Shown: positions 1 through 9,972 of the stretch, one piece after another
Layout of the letters: the number at the start of each line of letters is the position of its first letter
Position numbering within the stretch: position 1 is the first letter of the stretch
From: Nitrospiraceae bacterium
GTDB taxonomy: Bacteria > Nitrospirota > Nitrospiria > Nitrospirales > Nitrospiraceae
Length of the DNA stretch: 64,000 nucleotides
Direction of reading: 5' to 3'
Assembly (NCBI GenBank): GCA_919902665.1
Contig: CAKKRK010000038.1
Location: 1 to 64,000, forward strand
Program-made: the position numbers and the translations under genes
The notes under the pieces: generated by a model
The model's input: only the letters and a program-made list of their open reading frames with translations
What the model was told of the DNA's origin: nothing
Database searches by the model: none

Positions 1-183
1 AACCGGACAGATCCTGTGCTCCATACACCGGACAACTTAACTTGCTATCTACAGGTTTGAGACGAGGGTTCAGCAGAACGGGGAGAAGACGATTCCTTGG
101 GTTCCGAGCCTCGTCCATCTTGCCTATCGATCGAGATCTTGGCTAGAGTTTGACCGTCAGTCCGGTGTACCGCCCATTTCAAC

Positions 184-2601
184 ATGAATACATCATTATC
201 AGATCACGCGATGCAGGTGTTGGAGTGGTCTCGTGTCCTTGAATTCCTCGCACAACATGCGCAATCGGCGATGGGCGTGGCTCAATGCCGATCGCTTACC
301 CTATCGAGCGATCTCGCAGATGCCTGCCTGCGCCAACAAGAGACGACCGAGATGGTGAACTTGTTGGAGGGGAATGATCCAGTGCCGGCGCTCACCTTCC
401 CTGATATTCGTGAACAGCTGATCCGATCTGGAAAGGGCGGCACGCTTGAGGCCGGTGAGTTACGAGACTGTGCGGTGGTGCTGGCCTTGATGGCAGAAGT
501 CGAGCGATATGCTGAGTCTCATCAAGGCAAGTTGCAGGCTCTGGTGCAGGTCTTGGAGCCGCTGCATGTCACGAAAAATTTGAAGGGAGTCCTGAAGGCC
601 ATTGAGGGGGCGACTCAGTCGGACGGCTCCATGAAAGATACGGCTTCGCCGGAGCTCCGGCGTCTGACTCATCAGGCTCAGGGGTTAAAGCAGGAGATGC
701 GGCAGCAGCTTGAGCAGATGCTCCACTCCAAGCGCTATGAGGATGTCCTACAAGAGTCGTATTTTGCCCAGCGAGAGGGGCGTTACGTCGTGCCGGTGAA
801 GGCGGACATGCGGGGGAGAATTCCTGGGATCGTCCACGATGTGTCGTCCAGCGGGGCTACCGTCTTTCTGGAGCCGCGGGAGTTGGTTGAACTGAACAAT
901 TCCATCAAAGTGGCGGACTTGGAGATTGAACGGGAGGTCCAGCGTATCTTACGGGAGCTCACGGCGTTGGTAGCTTCAAAAGCGGCCGAGATTGAGCAAG
1001 GGATCGAGGTGCTGGCTAGCTGTGATGTCATTCGAGCAAAGGCCGAGATGAGTCGTCGGCTAAAGTGTCATCCCGTTGTCTTGAACGAGGACGGTCGTGT
1101 GATGCTTACGCAGGCGCGGCATCCGCTGTTGCTCATCGCGAAAGATGATGTCGTCGCGAACGACATTCTCATGGACGAGAAGATTCGTGTCCTTGTGATT
1201 TCCGGGCCGAATACGGGAGGGAAGACCGTCACGCTCAAAATCGTCGGGCTGTTTGCCCTCATGGTGCGGGCCGGACTGCATCTCCCCTGTGCTCCGGAAT
1301 CCGAGATGGCACTGTTTACCGATCTCTATGCCGATATCGGTGATGCGCAGGATCTGACCCGTGATCTGTCCAGCTATTCCGCCCATATGACAAGCATGAT
1401 CAGACTCCTCTCCGAGAGCGCTGTCCAACCGATGTCGAGCGAACGGTCCACGCCGTGCTCGCTGGTTCTCCTGGACGAGCCTGTGACCTCCACCGATCCG
1501 CAAGAAGGCGCGGCGTTGGCCGAGGCGCTGCTGTGCCGCTTGGCTGAGCTGAACATGAAGGTGGTGGTGACGACGCATTATGGCGCACTCAAAGAGCTGG
1601 CGCAGACGACCTCTGGTTTTATGAATGCCAGCGTGGAGTTCGACGTGGAACGATTGGCGCCGACCTATCGATTGTTTATCGGGATTCCTGGCGGGTCATC
1701 TGCCCTGGAGATTGCCGGGCGTCTGGGTATGGATCAAAGCATTCTGAACGATGCGCGGCGGCGGTTACATCATGAGGACCACCGGCTAGACGAATTGATG
1801 GCTGATTTGCAGCGCAAGCAACGCCAATTGGCCGACGACGGTGAGAGGGCCCGGCGAGCCAGGCACGAAGCAGAACAGGCGGCTCGGGAGGTACAGGCGC
1901 TTCGAGCGCAACTGGAAGAAGCCGAGCAGGAGGCTCAACGGGGTCTTAAGAAGAAACTGGGCGAACAATTTCAGCGGGCACGGGCCGAGGTCCAGGCCAC
2001 TGTCGATTCCTTGAAGCGTGAGCAGAAACTCATCAAGGCCAAGGAGACGAAACAGCGATTGCATGAGTTGGAGACGAAAACCAGGCAGGAGCTTACGCCG
2101 GCCAGCACGCCGATTCCCCTTGAACAGCTGGATGTCGGGGATAGCGTGGAGATCGCCGGTTTAGGGATGACCGGAAGCCTATTGGAAACGCCACAAGGGA
2201 AAAAGCGAGTCCGCGTGAAAGTCGGGGAGGGTGAAGTTTTGGCCAGCGTGTCAAACCTTATTGGCATCCCGCGTGAGCCGCATCCTGTGACAGCCCAACC
2301 AGTCTCATCGGCTTCAGGTTATCGTCGAGTCTCGACAAGCAATGGACTGGGGCTTGATGAACAGACCGTGGTGGATGTGCGGGGCCAAGCGGCGGATGAG
2401 GCACTTGATCGGGTTGTGGCGGCCTTGGATCGGGCGACTTTAGATGAGGCACCGTTTCTCCGCATCATTCACGGCCACGGCACTGGTCGACTCAAGGCTG
2501 TTTTGCGGGAATACCTCAAGGGGTCGCCTTATGTGGCCGAGTTTCGCCCAGGTGACAAGGCTGAGGGCGGAGATGGGGTGACGGTGGCCAAATTACGGTG
2601 A
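184..2601 (+). CDS. mutS2: Endonuclease MutS2
   Basis: This 805-residue protein has the full MutS2 architecture. An N-terminal clamp/lever region is followed by the ABC-type ATPase with Walker A GPNTGGKT near residue 340 and Walker B ending in LLDEP near 435. A long charged coiled coil lies around 535-640. A C-terminal Smr nuclease domain carries VDVRGQ near 736 and the HGHGTGRLK motif near 770. Unlike MutS it lacks the mismatch-recognition domain. Family members suppress recombination and, in Bacillus, split collided ribosomes upstream of RqcH. An rqcH gene also lies in this window (33.8-35.3 kb). The gene stands alone, with no partner overlapping it. The ATG start at 184 gives the normal N-terminus. 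Confidence 0.96.
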   Translation: MNTSLSDHAMQVLEWSRVLEFLAQHAQSAMGVAQCRSLTLSSDLADACLRQQETTEMVNLLEGNDPVPALTFPDIREQLIRSGKGGTLEAGELRDCAVVLALMAEVERYAESHQGKLQALVQVLEPLHVTKNLKGVLKAIEGATQSDGSMKDTASPELRRLTHQAQGLKQEMRQQLEQMLHSKRYEDVLQESYFAQREGRYVVPVKADMRGRIPGIVHDVSSSGATVFLEPRELVELNNSIKVADLEIEREVQRILRELTALVASKAAEIEQGIEVLASCDVIRAKAEMSRRLKCHPVVLNEDGRVMLTQARHPLLLIAKDDVVANDILMDEKIRVLVISGPNTGGKTVTLKIVGLFALMVRAGLHLPCAPESEMALFTDLYADIGDAQDLTRDLSSYSAHMTSMIRLLSESAVQPMSSERSTPCSLVLLDEPVTSTDPQEGAALAEALLCRLAELNMKVVVTTHYGALKELAQTTSGFMNASVEFDVERLAPTYRLFIGIPGGSSALEIAGRLGMDQSILNDARRRLHHEDHRLDELMADLQRKQRQLADDGERARRARHEAEQAAREVQALRAQLEEAEQEAQRGLKKKLGEQFQRARAEVQATVDSLKREQKLIKAKETKQRLHELETKTRQELTPASTPIPLEQLDVGDSVEIAGLGMTGSLLETPQGKKRVRVKVGEGEVLASVSNLIGIPREPHPVTAQPVSSASGYRRVSTSNGLGLDEQTVVDVRGQAADEALDRVVAALDRATLDEAPFLRIIHGHGTGRLKAVLREYLKGSPYVAEFRPGDKAEGGDGVTVAKLR

Positions 2602-2887
2602 TTGGTTTGCTGTACTATTTTTCGTCACAGAGGGGGCGTTTTCCAAAATAGTCGATGCTTGCCTGTATCGTTTCTGATCCACCCCCGTATCTAACTCGAT
2701 ACCACATCTGATTCAGCCATCCATTCGTTCCGTGCCCTCTCGTGTTCTACCGAGTTCTGTAACTATCTGCTCTTACGATGGTTTTGAAGTATGGCGGCAT
2801 CAGTAGTTTTGCGTGGCATCCAGTTTGCTTTGTAATTTTCATCAAGAGATATTCTTCAACTATCCATCTATCGTGAGGAGGTTCGTC

Positions 2888-3055
2888 ATGCGTCGGTCAG
2901 TATCGAAGGGAAACCAAACCATGCAGAGGTTCGATGCGAAGCGGCTGAGAAAGTTGGAGCAGGAGAATGGCCTGCTCAAGCTCTTGTATACGGATCTGTT
3001 GCAGAAGTTCTTGTCGATGAAGGACGACCTTACCAGGAGCGCAAGGGTCTGTTAA
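2888..3055 (+). CDS. Small coiled-coil protein, probably an IS3-type OrfA remnant
   Basis: This 55-codon ORF starts at an ATG preceded by a good Shine-Dalgarno (GTGAGGAGG, 2873-2881). Residues about 15-45 (RLRKLEQENGLLKLLYTD) form a leucine zipper. It closely resembles the C-terminal zipper of IS3-family OrfA transposase subunits, which follow the pattern RLKxLExENxxLKxLxAD. The OrfA helix-turn-helix and all of OrfB are missing, and no terminal inverted repeats were seen. It is either a decayed IS fragment or a domesticated zipper peptide. The strong ribosome site argues weakly for continued expression. The open frame extends upstream to 2813 without a better start. Confidence 0.45.
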   Translation: MRRSVSKGNQTMQRFDAKRLRKLEQENGLLKLLYTDLLQKFLSMKDDLTRSARVC

Positions 3056-3385
3056 GCATAGGTGCTTCACTCACCGGTGGGCGTGGCCATTTCGTAGAGC
3101 AGACCGAGTCTCACGCCGGTTCGATCAGGCTCTAAAGGCATGAGGTCTTGTGTCTCTGCATGCTTCGAGCCTCTCACTGGAAGGCTTTTGTCGAGCTGGT
3201 TAGCCTGGTAAGGAATTTGCCACAGCCTTGAGGATTCTCTATTGGCGATCCGACGTTTGCTTCGTGCTTTATAAGTGATTGATCTAGAGGGCTTGTTCCT
3301 TGACAGGGGAAAAGCATTCTTGCTAGCTTGGGACGTTATCTAGCGTCAACATCGAATCGTCTTTCCCGACTAGGCTGTAGGTTCT
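3056..3385 (+). other. Intergenic region ahead of glyQS
   Basis: About 330 bases lie between the OrfA-like remnant and glyQ. I find no convincing coding frame, tRNA or T-box-like structure. The only recognisable signal is a possible promoter near 3300. Confidence 0.5.
3300..3328 (+). promoter_or_regulatory. Putative glyQS promoter
   Basis: A perfect TTGACA (3300-3305) is followed after 17 bases by CTAGCT (3323-3328), a weak -10. It sits 57 bases before the glyQ GTG. The -35 match is strong and the -10 is poor, so the call is tentative. Confidence 0.35.
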
Positions 3386-4279
3386 GTGACGTTTCAAGAA
3401 CTTATTCTTACCCTCCATCGCTTCTGGGCCGATCACAGTTGTGTGATTCATCAACCCTATGACATGGAAATGGGCGCGGGGACATTTCATCCGGCCACGT
3501 TTCTGCGCTCACTCGGACCGGAGCCATGGCGGGCGGCCTATGTGCAGCCATGCCGACGACCGACGGATGGCCGCTATGGGGAAAACCCCAACCGTCTTCA
3601 GCATTATTATCAGTACCAAGTCGTGCTGAAGCCTTCACCAGACAATATTCAAGAGCTGTATCTGGAGAGTCTGGCTCGGCTGGGGATCAATCCCAAGGAG
3701 CACGATATTCGCTTCATCCAAGACGACTGGGAGTCTCCGACGCTGGGGGCGTGGGGACTGGGATGGGAAGTGAGACTGGATGGGATGGAGATCACCCAGT
3801 TTACGTACTTTCAGGAGATTGGCGGAATTGAACTCAGCCCGATCACAGGCGAAATCACCTACGGGACAGAGCGTATTGCGATGTATCTGCAGGGAGTAGA
3901 TAACGTCTTTGATCTTGCTTGGACTGACAAGGTGTCGTATCGAGACATTCATCACGAAACCGAGGTGCAGGGGTCGCGCTACAATTTCGAGGAAGCGGAC
4001 GTCACGATGCTCATGCAGGGTTTCCAGGCGAACGAAGCGGAATGTAAGCGATTGCTCGCGCAGACCGACCGGCGTTTGACGCTGCCGGCCTATGACTACT
4101 GCATTAAATCATCCCATCTGTTCAACCTCCTCGATGCCCGTGGGGCGATCAGTGTGGCGGAGCGGACGGGGTACATCGCGCGGGTGCGGGCACTGGCCAG
4201 GCAATGTGCCGAGCGCTATCGCGACGAGCGAGCCGCGATGGGGCATCCACTGATGAAGACGCAGGTCGCACATCGATGA
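3386..4279 (+). CDS. glyQ: Glycyl-tRNA synthetase alpha subunit
   Basis: This 297-residue protein is the catalytic alpha chain of the bacterial heterotetrameric glycyl-tRNA synthetase, which charges tRNA-Gly. Diagnostic segments include [19 protein letters not shown] near residue 25, the [19 protein letters not shown] region near 55 and [19 protein letters not shown] near 135. Its length matches the family. The start is a GTG at 3386 that reads MTFQEL. The stop overlaps the ATG of glyS (ATGA), so the two subunits are translationally coupled as a two-gene operon. Confidence 0.97.
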   Translation: MTFQELILTLHRFWADHSCVIHQPYDMEMGAGTFHPATFLRSLGPEPWRAAYVQPCRRPTDGRYGENPNRLQHYYQYQVVLKPSPDNIQELYLESLARLGINPKEHDIRFIQDDWESPTLGAWGLGWEVRLDGMEITQFTYFQEIGGIELSPITGEITYGTERIAMYLQGVDNVFDLAWTDKVSYRDIHHETEVQGSRYNFEEADVTMLMQGFQANEAECKRLLAQTDRRLTLPAYDYCIKSSHLFNLLDARGAISVAERTGYIARVRALARQCAERYRDERAAMGHPLMKTQVAHR

Positions 4280-6453
4280 AGCGCCCGCCCGTGAAGAAGA
4301 AACCCCGTCAACAAAAAACTCGTAGCCCCAAGCCTACCGCCGAGCTGTTGTTCGAAATCGGCATGGAAGAGCTGCCGTTTGAATTTGTTGCGCCGGCCCT
4401 GACGGCCCTTCGGGAATCAGCCACCCGCCTCTTTCAGGATGCCCGGTTGTCGTGCGGGTCCATCAAGACCTATGGGACTCCTCGGCGGCTTGTCTTGATC
4501 GTGGACGAGTTGCTGGCGCACCAAACTGCGGTGGTTAAAGAAACGATGGGGCCATCGAAAATGGTGGCATTTGACCAGGCCGGCCAACCCACAAAAGCGG
4601 CGATGGGATTCGCCGCCGGACAAGGTGTAACGGTCGAAGGTCTGGAGATACGGAGCACGCCGAAGGGCGAGTATCTGTTCGCGGTCAAGCGCGATGCCGG
4701 ACGCAAGACCGCAACCCTTCTTCCGGAATTGCTGCCTCACCTTTTCGAAACGCTGTCTTTCCCGAAGGCCATGAAGTGGAACGAAACAGGCGTACGCTTC
4801 GCCAGGCCCGTACGATGGATCATGGCACTATTCGGGGGCAAGGTCGTGCCAGTACAGATCGCCGGGATCCATGCCGGGAATTGGACGTCCGGTCATCGCG
4901 TGATGGGTAGCAAAAAGCCCATCACCGTGAGGGATTTCAAGAGTTACAGCAAGAGTCTTGAAAAACTAGGAGTGATGCTTGATCCCGAACGCCGCCGAGC
5001 AGCGATTCAGCAACAAATCGATCGGCTCTGTGTTAAGGCGGGTGTTGGACTGAATGCTGATGACACCCTGCTCGATCAGGCGGTGTATACCACGGAATGG
5101 CCTTGTGCCGTTCTTGGCAGCTTCAAGCCGGAGTACTTGGCGGTTCCTTCGGAAATTCTCATCACGTCGATGAAGGAACATCAGGGGTTCTTCTCGGTTA
5201 GGGATAAGAAGTCCGGCAAACTGGCGCCGCATTTTATTGCCATCGCCAACAATGAACCCAAAAACATGGCGCTCATTCGGGCGGGGAACGAGCGGGTACT
5301 GGCGGCGCGGTTGGCGGATGCGAAGTTCTTTTTCGATGAAGACCGGAAAGTCACATTGGAGGAACGGGGGAAAAAACTTACCGGCGTCACGTTCCATCAA
5401 AAACTGGGCACGATGGCCCAGAAGCAGGAGCGAATTAGAAAACTGGCCGCCTTCATCGCCGCTCGACTGGATGGTGGACAAGATGAGCTACAACAGGTTT
5501 GTGACCGGGCGGCGGCTTTATCAAAAGCCGATCTTCTGACCGGGATTGTGGGTGAGTTCCCCGAGCTGCAGGGCATCATGGGCGGCGAGTACGCGCTGCA
5601 TGACGGAGAATCAACGGTGGTGGCTCAGGCCATTCGAGAGCAGTACCTGCCAAAGGCGATTGAAGGAGAATTGCCCAAGACGTTGGTGGGACAGATTCTT
5701 TCCCTGGCAGATCGACTGGATTCTATTGCCTCGTTTTTCCATGTGGGTATCGTGCCGACGGGATCGGAAGATCCGTTTGCCTTGCGCCGTCACGCCACCG
5801 CGATCGTGAGGATTGTGCTTGAGGGAAAGTTTCAAATCGATCTCAGGCCATGTATTGATCATGCCATGGACATTGTGTCGAATGACGGATTCAAAGGTGT
5901 GCAAGATTTGGAACAGCAAGGTCGGCGCCGGATCACGGAGTTTGTCTTTGAACGGGTTCGGCACTACGTCCGAATTGTACAGGGTCTGCGCGACGACGTT
6001 ATCGATTCGGTGCTGAAGTCAGCCTATGATAAATCGGTGGGTCTCGTCGATCTTGTGCAGAAGATGAAGGCCATTGAAGAAGTGACTAGGAAGCCGGAAT
6101 TCGATCCATTGATCGTCGGTTTTAAGCGGGCTCACCGCTTGGTAGAAAAAGAGCAGTGGGAACGCCAGCCGGTTGATCCAGCGAAGTTTCAGGATGCGTC
6201 AGAATCGATCCTCTACAACGTAATCAAGGTAGAAGGAGAGAAGATAGGGTTTGCCCTGTCGATGGGTGACTATCATGAGGCATTGAATTACTTGGTAGGA
6301 CTCAGGACGGTTATTGATGCATTTTTCGAAGCTGTGATGGTCAACGCAGACGATAAGGCGATCCGCAGTAATCGGCTGACGTTGCTCAAAGAGGTCGATG
6401 AGTTGTTCATGTCATTCGCTGACTTTTCCCAGGTTGTGGTACAAGGGCGATAG
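4276..6453 (+). CDS. glyS: Glycyl-tRNA synthetase beta subunit
   Basis: This 725-residue beta chain binds and positions tRNA-Gly for GlyQ. The family N-terminus appears as [16 protein letters not shown], preceded by a basic Lys/Arg/Pro-rich leader of about 20 residues ([13 protein letters not shown]) that is longer than usual. The motif TRGIxM-type segment is represented by [20 protein letters not shown]. The C-terminal anticodon-binding domain ends at [15 protein letters not shown]. An upstream in-frame start exists at 4204. The ATG at 4276 is preferred because it forms the ATGA overlap with the glyQ stop. Confidence 0.95.
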   Translation: MKRPPVKKKPRQQKTRSPKPTAELLFEIGMEELPFEFVAPALTALRESATRLFQDARLSCGSIKTYGTPRRLVLIVDELLAHQTAVVKETMGPSKMVAFDQAGQPTKAAMGFAAGQGVTVEGLEIRSTPKGEYLFAVKRDAGRKTATLLPELLPHLFETLSFPKAMKWNETGVRFARPVRWIMALFGGKVVPVQIAGIHAGNWTSGHRVMGSKKPITVRDFKSYSKSLEKLGVMLDPERRRAAIQQQIDRLCVKAGVGLNADDTLLDQAVYTTEWPCAVLGSFKPEYLAVPSEILITSMKEHQGFFSVRDKKSGKLAPHFIAIANNEPKNMALIRAGNERVLAARLADAKFFFDEDRKVTLEERGKKLTGVTFHQKLGTMAQKQERIRKLAAFIAARLDGGQDELQQVCDRAAALSKADLLTGIVGEFPELQGIMGGEYALHDGESTVVAQAIREQYLPKAIEGELPKTLVGQILSLADRLDSIASFFHVGIVPTGSEDPFALRRHATAIVRIVLEGKFQIDLRPCIDHAMDIVSNDGFKGVQDLEQQGRRRITEFVFERVRHYVRIVQGLRDDVIDSVLKSAYDKSVGLVDLVQKMKAIEEVTRKPEFDPLIVGFKRAHRLVEKEQWERQPVDPAKFQDASESILYNVIKVEGEKIGFALSMGDYHEALNYLVGLRTVIDAFFEAVMVNADDKAIRSNRLTLLKEVDELFMSFADFSQVVVQGR

Positions 6454-6509
6454 GTCGAATCGAACAACGAATTGCCTCAGCAGGGAAAGACGATCTCACA
6501 AGCTCCTGT

Positions 6510-6584
6510 AGGCTGTTCAAAAAGGCCTTCCAGCGAGGCCGCAGCGAGCGAAGAGGCGAAGCGAGGGGTCTTTTTCAACAGCCT
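6510..6584. repeat. Nitrospira-type palindromic intergenic repeat
   Basis: Two arms, AGGCTGTTCAAAAAGGCC (6510-6527) and GGTCTTTTTCAACAGCCT (6567-6584), are inverted copies matching at 16 of 18 positions. They enclose a purine-rich core with repeated GCGA units (CAGCGAG, GAGCGAAGAGGCGAAGCGAG). It lies between glyS and the next gene. From memory, this kind of element recurs in Nitrospira intergenic regions. Its right arm, with a run of T, could also terminate glyQS transcription. Confidence 0.6.
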
Positions 6585-6616
6585 GGTAGCGAGGATCAGA
6601 AAAAACGGGAGTCGCC

Positions 6617-7108
6617 ATGGATCAGCCGATGACGGACGAGTGCCGTCGGGCGGACAAGATCCGACGATTTTCTCTTGCCGTCTCACTGGTTCTGATGGTG
6701 CTCTGCAATGCCATTCTTCTCGGCGGGTTCGCGCTCAGCGGCATCAATCTGGACGATTTGATGAAGACGCCGGATTTCTTCAACGCAAAGCAGGACGTGT
6801 GTCTTCGAATCACGTGGCAATCAATGCCTGGAGCGAATGAACCCGTTCGACTCTGTTCAGAATGGCTGAATCTCTCCGACCCGAGTGGAACGACCCATTA
6901 TCTTCAGCCCGACACGAAGCTCAAAAAGGGGCTTGACGGCCAATACTACGTCGATCAAGGTATTCAAGCTGACTACCGGTTATTGATACTGATGCTGTTT
7001 GTCGCCGCTATTATCATCGGTGGCGTATGGGCGAAGTGGTTCTTGGTGAACCGCTATCGGCTCCGTCTGGAATCAACCGACGGTCGTCGTGCGTCGCCTG
7101 TTCATTGA
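6617..7108 (+). CDS. Two-helix membrane protein of unknown function
   Basis: This 163-residue protein is not recognised as a named family. Hydrophobic helices lie at about 19-42 and 115-140, with a roughly 70-residue soluble loop between them that contains two cysteines. The topology suggests the loop is periplasmic and both ends cytoplasmic, given arginines near residue 12 and after helix 2. The ATG at 6617 has a nearby GGGAG ribosome site. It ends 29 bases before the ppdK start, so it may be co-transcribed with it. Confidence 0.7.
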   Translation: MDQPMTDECRRADKIRRFSLAVSLVLMVLCNAILLGGFALSGINLDDLMKTPDFFNAKQDVCLRITWQSMPGANEPVRLCSEWLNLSDPSGTTHYLQPDTKLKKGLDGQYYVDQGIQADYRLLILMLFVAAIIIGGVWAKWFLVNRYRLRLESTDGRRASPVH

Positions 7109-7137
7109 TACGCACTCTTCCGAGAAGGAGAAGTCAC

Positions 7138-9972
7138 GTGGCAAAAAAATACGTCTACTATTTCGGCGATGGTAAGGCCGAGGGTACGTCGAACATGAAG
7201 GAGCTGCTGGGGGGTAAGGGCGCAGGATTAGCTGAGATGACTAATCTGGGGATTTCAGTCCCACCTGGTTTTACGATTTCGACAGAAGCCTGCATCGAAT
7301 ATTACAAAATCGGTAAGAAGTATCCACCCGGCATGTGGGATGCCACATTGCAGGCACTCAAACGTGTCGAACGCTCAATGGGGATGGGGTTTGGGAATCC
7401 TGAACGGCCGTTGCTGGTTTCAGTCCGATCCGGGGCTCGTGCCTCGATGCCTGGCATGATGGACACGGTACTGAACGTCGGTCTCACCACGAAGACCGTG
7501 GAAGGATTGGCAGTCAAGACCAGAAATGACCGGTTCGCTCAGGATAGCTATCGACGATTTGTGGCGATGTTCGGCAGTATCGTGATGGGTGTGCCACGCG
7601 AACACTTTGAAGCGATTCTGAATCTCAAGAAAGAAGAAATGGGCGTGAAACACGAGACGCAGCTTGATGCGCGCGCCCTGCGCGATCTCGTGGAGCGGTT
7701 TAAATCTTTGGTCAAGGAAGAAACGGGCACTACCTTCCCTGATGATCCCAATGCGCAGTTGAAGCTGGCGATCGACGCGGTGTTTTTATCCTGGAATGGT
7801 GCACGTGCGATCACCTACCGCCGGCTGAACGGTATCCCGGATCACTGGGGTACGGCGATCAACGTTGTGGCCATGGTGTTCGGGAACATGGGCGACACCA
7901 GTGGTACCGGGGTGGCTTTTACGCGCGACCCCAATACGGGGGAGCGGAAGTTTTTTGGTGAGTGTTTGATGAACGCGCAAGGCGAGGATGTGGTCGCCGG
8001 AATTCGGACACCGCTGCCGGTCACGGAGTTGGGACGAACCGTGCCTCCCGCCTATAAAGAGCTCGAACATACCTACAAGCGATTGGAAAAGCATTACCGC
8101 GACATGCTCGACCTGGAATTCACGATCCAGGAAGGCACGCTCTATATGTTGCAGACGCGTGTTGGGAAACGCACCGGTATTTCTGCCGTGCGCATCGCCG
8201 TTGAAATGGTCAATGAAGGCTTGATCACCAAGCGCGAGGCGGTGCAGCGGGTCGGTCCGGATCAACTCGCGCAGTATCTCTATCCGATCTTCGATACCCA
8301 ATCTGAAGCGGGTTCTACCCCATTGGGCAAGGGATTGCCGGCTGGACCTGGAGCGGCGGCAGGAAAGATCGCCTTGACGCCGGATCGGGCCGTCGAAATG
8401 AAGGCGGCCGGGCAGCGGGTCGTGCTGGTTCGTGACGAAACCAGCCCCGACGATATTCATGGCATGAACGCCGCGTCTGGGTTTGTGACGGCGCGAGGCG
8501 GCATGACGTCCCATGCGGCGGTGGTGGCGCGACAGATGGGCAAAGTGTGCGTGGCCGGGTGCGAAGCGATCGAAGTCATCGATACCCAATCGGTGCGGAT
8601 CGGGTCGAAAGTGTTCCGGGAAGGCGACTATCTGTCCGTGAACGGATCGACCGGTAACGTGTACGACGGCGACATTCCCGTCATGGAATCCGAGATTATT
8701 CAGGTGGTGCAGGGGAAGCTGGATGCAAAGAAGTCGCAAAAATATCAGCTCTTCTCCACCATCCTCTCATGGGCGGACAGTGTGCGGACGATGAAAGTGC
8801 GGGCGAATGCCGATGTGCCGGACCAGGCCAAGATTGCCAGAGGGTTCGGCGCCGAAGGCATTGGGCTCTGCCGCACAGAACATATGTTCTTTGCCGAAGA
8901 CCGTATTCCGATCATGCAGAAGATGATTCTGGCCAGGACGAAAGAGGATCGGGAAAAGTATCTGGAGCAGTTGTTGCCGCTGCAGAAGCAGGACTTCATC
9001 GGGCTGTATCGTGAGATGGAGGGGTTTCCGGTCACCATTCGCCTGCTCGATCCTCCGTTGCATGAGTTTTTGCCGAAGCGTGAAGAGCTGATGGTGGAGA
9101 TCGCTCAGCTTGAGTTGACCGGCGAGGACGGCGCCAAGCTGGAAGAGCAGCGTCGGTTGCTGGCGCGTGTCGAAGAGTTGCATGAATTCAATCCGATGCT
9201 GGGGCTGCGCGGGTGCCGGCTGGGTATTACGATGCCCGAGATCACGCGGATGCAGGCGCGCGCCATTATCGAGGCGGCTTGCGAGTTGGCGAAGGAAGGC
9301 AAGAAGATCGTTCCGGAGATCATGATTCCGCTGGTTGGCATGGTGGCGGAAATGAAGTCGCAGAAGGATCTCATCCGCGAAGTCGCGACAGAGACCATGA
9401 AGCGCTATAACGTGAAACTCTCATATCTTGTCGGGACGATGATCGAATTGCCGCGCGCTGCCGTGACCGCCGAACGGATTGCCGAAGAGGCCGAGTTCTT
9501 CTCGTTCGGGACGAACGATCTGACCCAGACGACCTTCGGATTTTCCCGCGATGACGCCGCGAAGTTCATCGATCACTATCAAACGGTGAAGATCATGGAC
9601 GCGGATCCATTCGCCACGCTCGACCGGGAAGGTGTGGGGTCGTTGATGAAGACGGCCATCGCAGGCGGGCGCACCTCACGGCCGGGGATCAAGCTCGGCA
9701 TCTGCGGCGAACACGGCGGCGATCCACGGTCCGTCGAGTTTTGCCATCAGCTCGGGTTGGACTATGTGAGTTGTTCGCCCTACCGTGTGGCTATTGCGCG
9801 GTTGGCGGCGGCACAGGCGGCGATCGCCGAAGCGGATGCCAAGCCACCAGCAGCACCCAAGAAAGCCGTGACGGCCCGTGTCAAGACGGTGAAGTCCGTG
9901 AAGGTATCTAAGTCTGTGAAGCGGACCAAGCCGGCGCCCAAGACGCCTTCAGGCAGCCGCAAGAAACGGTGA
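7138..9972 (+). CDS. ppdK: Pyruvate, phosphate dikinase
   Basis: PPDK interconverts pyruvate, ATP and phosphate with PEP, AMP and PPi, linking glycolysis/gluconeogenesis to the reductive TCA cycle. The N-terminal ATP-grasp domain begins KYVYYFGDG and GGKGAGLAEM. The swivelling phosphohistidine domain has GGMTSHAAVVARQMGK with the phospho-His at about 459. The C-terminal PEP/pyruvate domain has GLCRTEHMFF, FGTNDLTQTTFG and GICGEHGGDP. The start is the GTG at 7138 behind GAGAAGGAG; the open frame upstream (from 7027) overlaps the previous gene. At 944 residues it is longer than usual because of a Lys/Pro/Ala-rich tail of about 45 residues. Its stop overlaps the ribD start (GTGA). Confidence 0.96.
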   Translation: MAKKYVYYFGDGKAEGTSNMKELLGGKGAGLAEMTNLGISVPPGFTISTEACIEYYKIGKKYPPGMWDATLQALKRVERSMGMGFGNPERPLLVSVRSGARASMPGMMDTVLNVGLTTKTVEGLAVKTRNDRFAQDSYRRFVAMFGSIVMGVPREHFEAILNLKKEEMGVKHETQLDARALRDLVERFKSLVKEETGTTFPDDPNAQLKLAIDAVFLSWNGARAITYRRLNGIPDHWGTAINVVAMVFGNMGDTSGTGVAFTRDPNTGERKFFGECLMNAQGEDVVAGIRTPLPVTELGRTVPPAYKELEHTYKRLEKHYRDMLDLEFTIQEGTLYMLQTRVGKRTGISAVRIAVEMVNEGLITKREAVQRVGPDQLAQYLYPIFDTQSEAGSTPLGKGLPAGPGAAAGKIALTPDRAVEMKAAGQRVVLVRDETSPDDIHGMNAASGFVTARGGMTSHAAVVARQMGKVCVAGCEAIEVIDTQSVRIGSKVFREGDYLSVNGSTGNVYDGDIPVMESEIIQVVQGKLDAKKSQKYQLFSTILSWADSVRTMKVRANADVPDQAKIARGFGAEGIGLCRTEHMFFAEDRIPIMQKMILARTKEDREKYLEQLLPLQKQDFIGLYREMEGFPVTIRLLDPPLHEFLPKREELMVEIAQLELTGEDGAKLEEQRRLLARVEELHEFNPMLGLRGCRLGITMPEITRMQARAIIEAACELAKEGKKIVPEIMIPLVGMVAEMKSQKDLIREVATETMKRYNVKLSYLVGTMIELPRAAVTAERIAEEAEFFSFGTNDLTQTTFGFSRDDAAKFIDHYQTVKIMDADPFATLDREGVGSLMKTAIAGGRTSRPGIKLGICGEHGGDPRSVEFCHQLGLDYVSCSPYRVAIARLAAAQAAIAEADAKPPAAPKKAVTARVKTVKSVKVSKSVKRTKPAPKTPSGSRKKR

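Noticed and set aside
1060-1578. 172-codon minus-strand ORF inside mutS2
   Set aside because: Antisense shadow of a conserved coding region with no plausible protein features.
3056-3385. Glycine T-box or tRNA before glyQ
   Set aside because: No T-box consensus, no acceptor stem and no CCA-ready cloverleaf visible.
7786-8739. 317-codon minus-strand ORF inside ppdK
   Set aside because: Histidine/arginine-rich antisense shadow of GC-rich codons in a well-conserved gene.
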